Assembly (NCBI GenBank): GCA_954871525.1
Contig: OX940871.1
Location: 20,831,086 to 20,895,085, forward strand
DNA: 64,000 nt
Reading direction: 5' to 3'
DNA from: Parietaria judaica
Lineage: Eukaryota > Streptophyta > Magnoliopsida > Rosales > Urticaceae
A program made the position numbers and the translations under genes. Every line of letters begins with the position of its first letter. Position 1 is the first letter of the stretch. The notes under the pieces are model-generated. The model saw nothing but the letters and a program-made list of their open reading frames with translations, did not search any database and was not told the DNA's origin. Below are positions 61,628 to 64,000 of this stretch, piece by piece.

Positions 61628-61808
61628 TAATCTCCAACGCTATACACAATTTAGGTGTTGAAATTCTATCCCAAAAAAAAAATGGTGTTAAAATTACTCG
61701 ATTTCGGAAGATTGATTTTTTTTTTCATCTCCAACTACAAGATTAAATTTCAGACTAAAAGAATATTTTCTATTATTATATAATTCAATCAAGCATTCTC
61801 TTTATTAT
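61628..61808. repeat. Left half of composite repeat (see 52577-53018)
   Basis: 'taatctccaacgctatac', 'ggtgttaaaattactcg', 'catctccaactacaaga' and 'aaagaatattttctattatt' follow the order of 52577-52740. The matching right half lies at 63314-63656, beyond the MULE-like insertion. Confidence 0.6.
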
Positions 61809-62052
61809 TTAATTTAAGAGTAATTGCACCAAATAGCCAAATTGAAACATATGATTAGCAAAATAGTCAAACTTTGGTTAATTTTGTAAACTACCCAATT
61901 AACATGAGGTGGCATTTTAATAACATTTTTTATCTCTATAATACCCTTTAATTAATCATTTTAATTATAATTTTCGTAATTAATTAAAAAAAATCAGCAC
62001 AAATCAAGCTTAATTAATTATGCACAAATTTAGAAATTTAATAGTCAATTTG

Positions 62053-62054
<2 letters not shown>

Positions 62055-62094
<40 letters not shown>
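62055..62094. repeat. (TC)n microsatellite upstream of MADS ATG
   Basis: About 20 TC dinucleotides, 32 bp before the start codon at 62127; likely part of the leader or core promoter. Confidence 0.95.
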
Positions 62095-62098
<4 letters not shown>

Positions 62099-62126
62099 CA
62101 CTCGAACTTTTCTCTCTTGCGGAGCA

Positions 62127-62675
62127 ATGGAGAAAGGAAGCAGCAGCAAGAACAACGGGCTCGGAGCAAGCAAAGGGCGGCGAAAGATCGAGATGAAGAA
62201 GATACGCAAACCCGACGATCTGCTGATATCGTTCTCGAAGTGGAAATCCGGAATCCACAAGAAGGTCAGTGAGCTTGCCATCCTCTGCGGCGCTGAGGTG
62301 GGCTTCTTCATCTTCTCGCCCGCCGGCAAGCCCTACTCCTACGGCCACCCCTCTGTCCATGACGTCGCCGACAGGTTCATGCCCAACACCCTGCCTGGAC
62401 CGCCAACATTCGGTCCTGCCACCGACCAAATCCTAGAGGCGCACCGCCGCCGCCGCATGGCGGAGCTCAGCGACCGCCAGGAGCGCCTCCTCGACGACCT
62501 CGAGGACCAGCGTGTCCGAGCGGGGTTGGTTCACGGAGACTCCGTGCCCGTATGGTAGGACCCGGCTATAGAACGCCTGCCTCTGTCGGAGCTGAAGGAC
62601 CGGAAGTCCATGCTGGCGGAGGTGCACGCCGCTGTGGCCAAGCAGGCGGAGGCGCTGGAAACAATGACGGAGTGA
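62127..62675 (+). pseudogene. Type I (M-alpha, AGL62-like) MADS-box gene with internal TAG
   Basis: Intronless, as is usual for type I MADS genes. The MADS domain lies at residues about 17-78 (GRRKIEMKKI, LISFSKWKSGIHKKVSELAI, LCGAEVGFFIFSPAGKPYSY, GHPSVHDVADRF). Frame continues through a charged helix (residues about 95-130) to VPVW, then TAG at 62556-62558. Past it the same frame stays open for 38 codons (DPAIERLPLSELKDRKSM...) to TGA at 62673-62675. M-alpha relatives have W-W-[DE]-x-P-I followed by such a helix, so TAG most simply replaces a second Trp codon (TGG). The truncated 143-aa product keeps the MADS domain. M-alpha factors act in female gametophyte and endosperm. The gene lies wholly within a MULE-like element. 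Confidence 0.85.
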
Positions 62676-63313
62676 GGGCGAGGGAAACGCAGTCGGAGGT
62701 TGGGGAGTATGGTTTCGGCGGTGAGCGCAGATCTTGCGACACAGATCTGAGATTCTAAGTCGACATTGCAGCTCATATGTCGCTCGACGAGTGCCGACGC
62801 TTCTCCTTTGACGAGTGTTTATTCTTGTTAATTTTTGTGTTTATTTGTGTATCAAAGTGTTTATTCGTGTTAATTTTATGTTTATTTTGTATTAAAGTGT
62901 TGATTTACGTTAATTCGTTGTTGATTTACGTTAATTCATTGTTGGTTTACGTTAATTCGCGTATTTAATTTGTTGCTATTTTTTGAATAAAATAAATCCG
63001 AAAATTATATAAATATTTTTTGAATAAAATAAATCCGAAAATTATATAAATTTTTGAATTTAAAATTTGAATTATATAAAAAAAAGTTTGGTTTTGGTTG
63101 TTACCATATTAATAGCTATTTCAATTAATAGCAATATTTTCAATTAATGAAAATAAATGAATTTTTAAATTTTATTAAAACATGAGGGTAAAAATGTAAT
63201 TGGAATTCCATTTAAATGGTTAATTGGCTAGTTTAAAAAATTAACCAAAGTTTGGCTATTTTGCTAAACACACTTTCAGATTTGGCTATTTATCCAAAGC
63301 GCCCTTAATTTAA

Positions 63314-63656
63314 AGATAATTGCGGCATAAAGACCCTACCGGGTCGGCGACTTATAATTGGCGGCATTGGCAACGTACTTGGCATTCTCGACAATGTTAT
63401 GTTACTCAATGATATCGGCGAGGCACTCGTCATTCTCGACGGTGTAGGCGATGTATTCGGCGTTCTCTACGGTGAGGTACTCGGCGGTGCCAGAGACGTG
63501 ATCAGCATTATCGATGGTTTCGGCGATGTATACTCGTATTTTGTAAAATCTTGAAAACTAATAGATTAGTAACTTATGCTACAATTAGATACTTATGGTA
63601 CAATTAATTTTATTAATAAACAATTATTAAGTACTTATACCGTAATTTTAAACACA
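63314..63656. repeat. Right half of composite repeat, CGGCG-type tandem units
   Basis: Starts 'agataattgcggcataaag', with units like 'gtactcggcggtg' and 'gatgtattcggcgttctc', and ends 'aagtacttataccgtaattt'. The terminal parts are inverted. Homologous to 52747-53018. Confidence 0.65.
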
Positions 63657-64000
63657 ATAAAAAAAAATTGCCGTTTACTAGTACCAAATTTAAGTACCTC
63701 TAACATTATAATTTTTAAGTACTATTATCACTAAAAAAATATATAGATTGAGAATATCCCTTTTAATTGATGATTTTGTATGGACATATATTAATTAATA
63801 CCACTGGAATAATGTAGATGCATGTGTATCGCATGTGCATTTTGTCCACAAGGGAGTTGGTATTTTGTGTTACCAATTTTGGGGCTATTTAAAGTGAGAA
63901 AAGGTGTGTATTCGATTAAGCAAAGAAATAGCAATATTTATCACACAAAACAAGCAAGAAGATAGTGACTCGTATAGTGATAGTTTGGTCGCATTAATTG
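63657..64000 (+). promoter_or_regulatory. Possible promoter at window edge
   Basis: TACCAAT at 63871-63877, CTATTTAAAG at 63885-63894, then an AC-rich leader-like stretch to the end of the window ('atcacacaaaacaagcaaga'). This is a plausible CCAAT/TATA arrangement for a plus-strand gene beginning beyond 64000. No coding exon is visible. Confidence 0.35.

Larger units (their letters stand above)
61818..63304. mobile_element. Pack-MULE-like element carrying a MADS-box gene, 1487 bp
   Basis: The arms of about 86 bp (61818-61903 and 63219-63304) are inverted copies: 'gcaaaatagtcaaactttgg' on the left against 'ccaaagtttggctattttgc' on the right, and 'caattaac' against 'gttaattgg'. TTAATTTAA flanks both ends (61809-61817 and 63305-63313), a perfect 9-bp duplication. 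No transposase is present; the interior is the MADS gene with its CT-repeat leader and an AT-rich 3' region. It resembles a Pack-MULE, a MULE that has captured host gene DNA. Confidence 0.82.

Noticed and set aside
1..64000. CRISPR arrays, operons, ribosome binding sites
   Set aside because: The sequence is plant nuclear DNA; repeat spacing and composition do not suggest any of these.
1..64000. Common conserved plant miRNA precursors
   Set aside because: I looked for mature sequences of several well-known families (miR156, 159, 160, 164, 166, 167, 172, 319, 390, 394, 396) by eye and saw no match; a lineage-specific miRNA cannot be excluded.

Overview
This window is nuclear DNA from a flowering plant, almost certainly a eudicot. 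It is very AT-rich between genes, its genes are spliced at GT...AG introns, and it carries plant-only families (SAUR, type I MADS, BOI-type RING ligase, NARROW LEAF1-like protease, chloroplast iojap). I cannot name the species. Six genes are well supported: a BOI-like E3 ligase (17098-18296, minus), an intronless 2OG-Fe(II) oxygenase-like gene (32403-33485, plus), iojap/RsfS (34981-37699, minus), the splicing factor SR45 (38433-43488, minus), a NAL1-like trypsin-family gene (44435-47199, minus) and a SAUR76/77/78-like gene (55821-56243, minus). A seventh, a type I MADS-box gene (62127-62675, plus), carries an internal stop. A GC-rich open stretch at 34010-34378 looks like a coding exon of unknown identity.

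Layout. 1-17 kb is gene-poor and AT-rich, with degenerate dispersed repeats, one Mutator-like (MULE) terminal-inverted-repeat element (14147-15033) and one SINE. 17-19.2 kb holds the BOI-like gene and its promoter. 19.2-32 kb has no recognisable gene but holds a TCGCGA-rich tract, two hAT-like elements, a 1605-bp solo LTR (26955-28559) and a 349-bp solo LTR (30787-31135). 32-47.2 kb is the gene-dense core. 47.9-64 kb is a nest of non-autonomous DNA transposons, with the SAUR and MADS genes among them.

The reading frames of iojap (five exons, 241 aa) and SR45 (twelve exons, 410 aa) close exactly when spliced, so both look functional. The NAL1-like gene is one base short in exon 2, at a run of four G, and the MADS gene has a TAG where relatives carry Trp. 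Iojap acts on plastid ribosomes, SR45 in nuclear splicing and exon-junction complexes, the BOI-like ligase in ubiquitination, SAUR in auxin-linked growth and NAL1 in leaf and vein growth. They are neighbours rather than one pathway.

The most unusual feature is the transposon landscape of 49-63.5 kb. Five elements there, plus the one at 14 kb, share a GGG-type end, long inverted repeats and 9-bp target duplications, which is the MULE signature. One of them (61818-63304) contains the whole MADS gene, which makes it Pack-MULE-like. A related repeat at 52.6-53.0 kb, also in this window, preserves the corresponding empty site. Another (50690-52258) carries a tRNA-like A box/B box in both arms and a nested hAT fragment.
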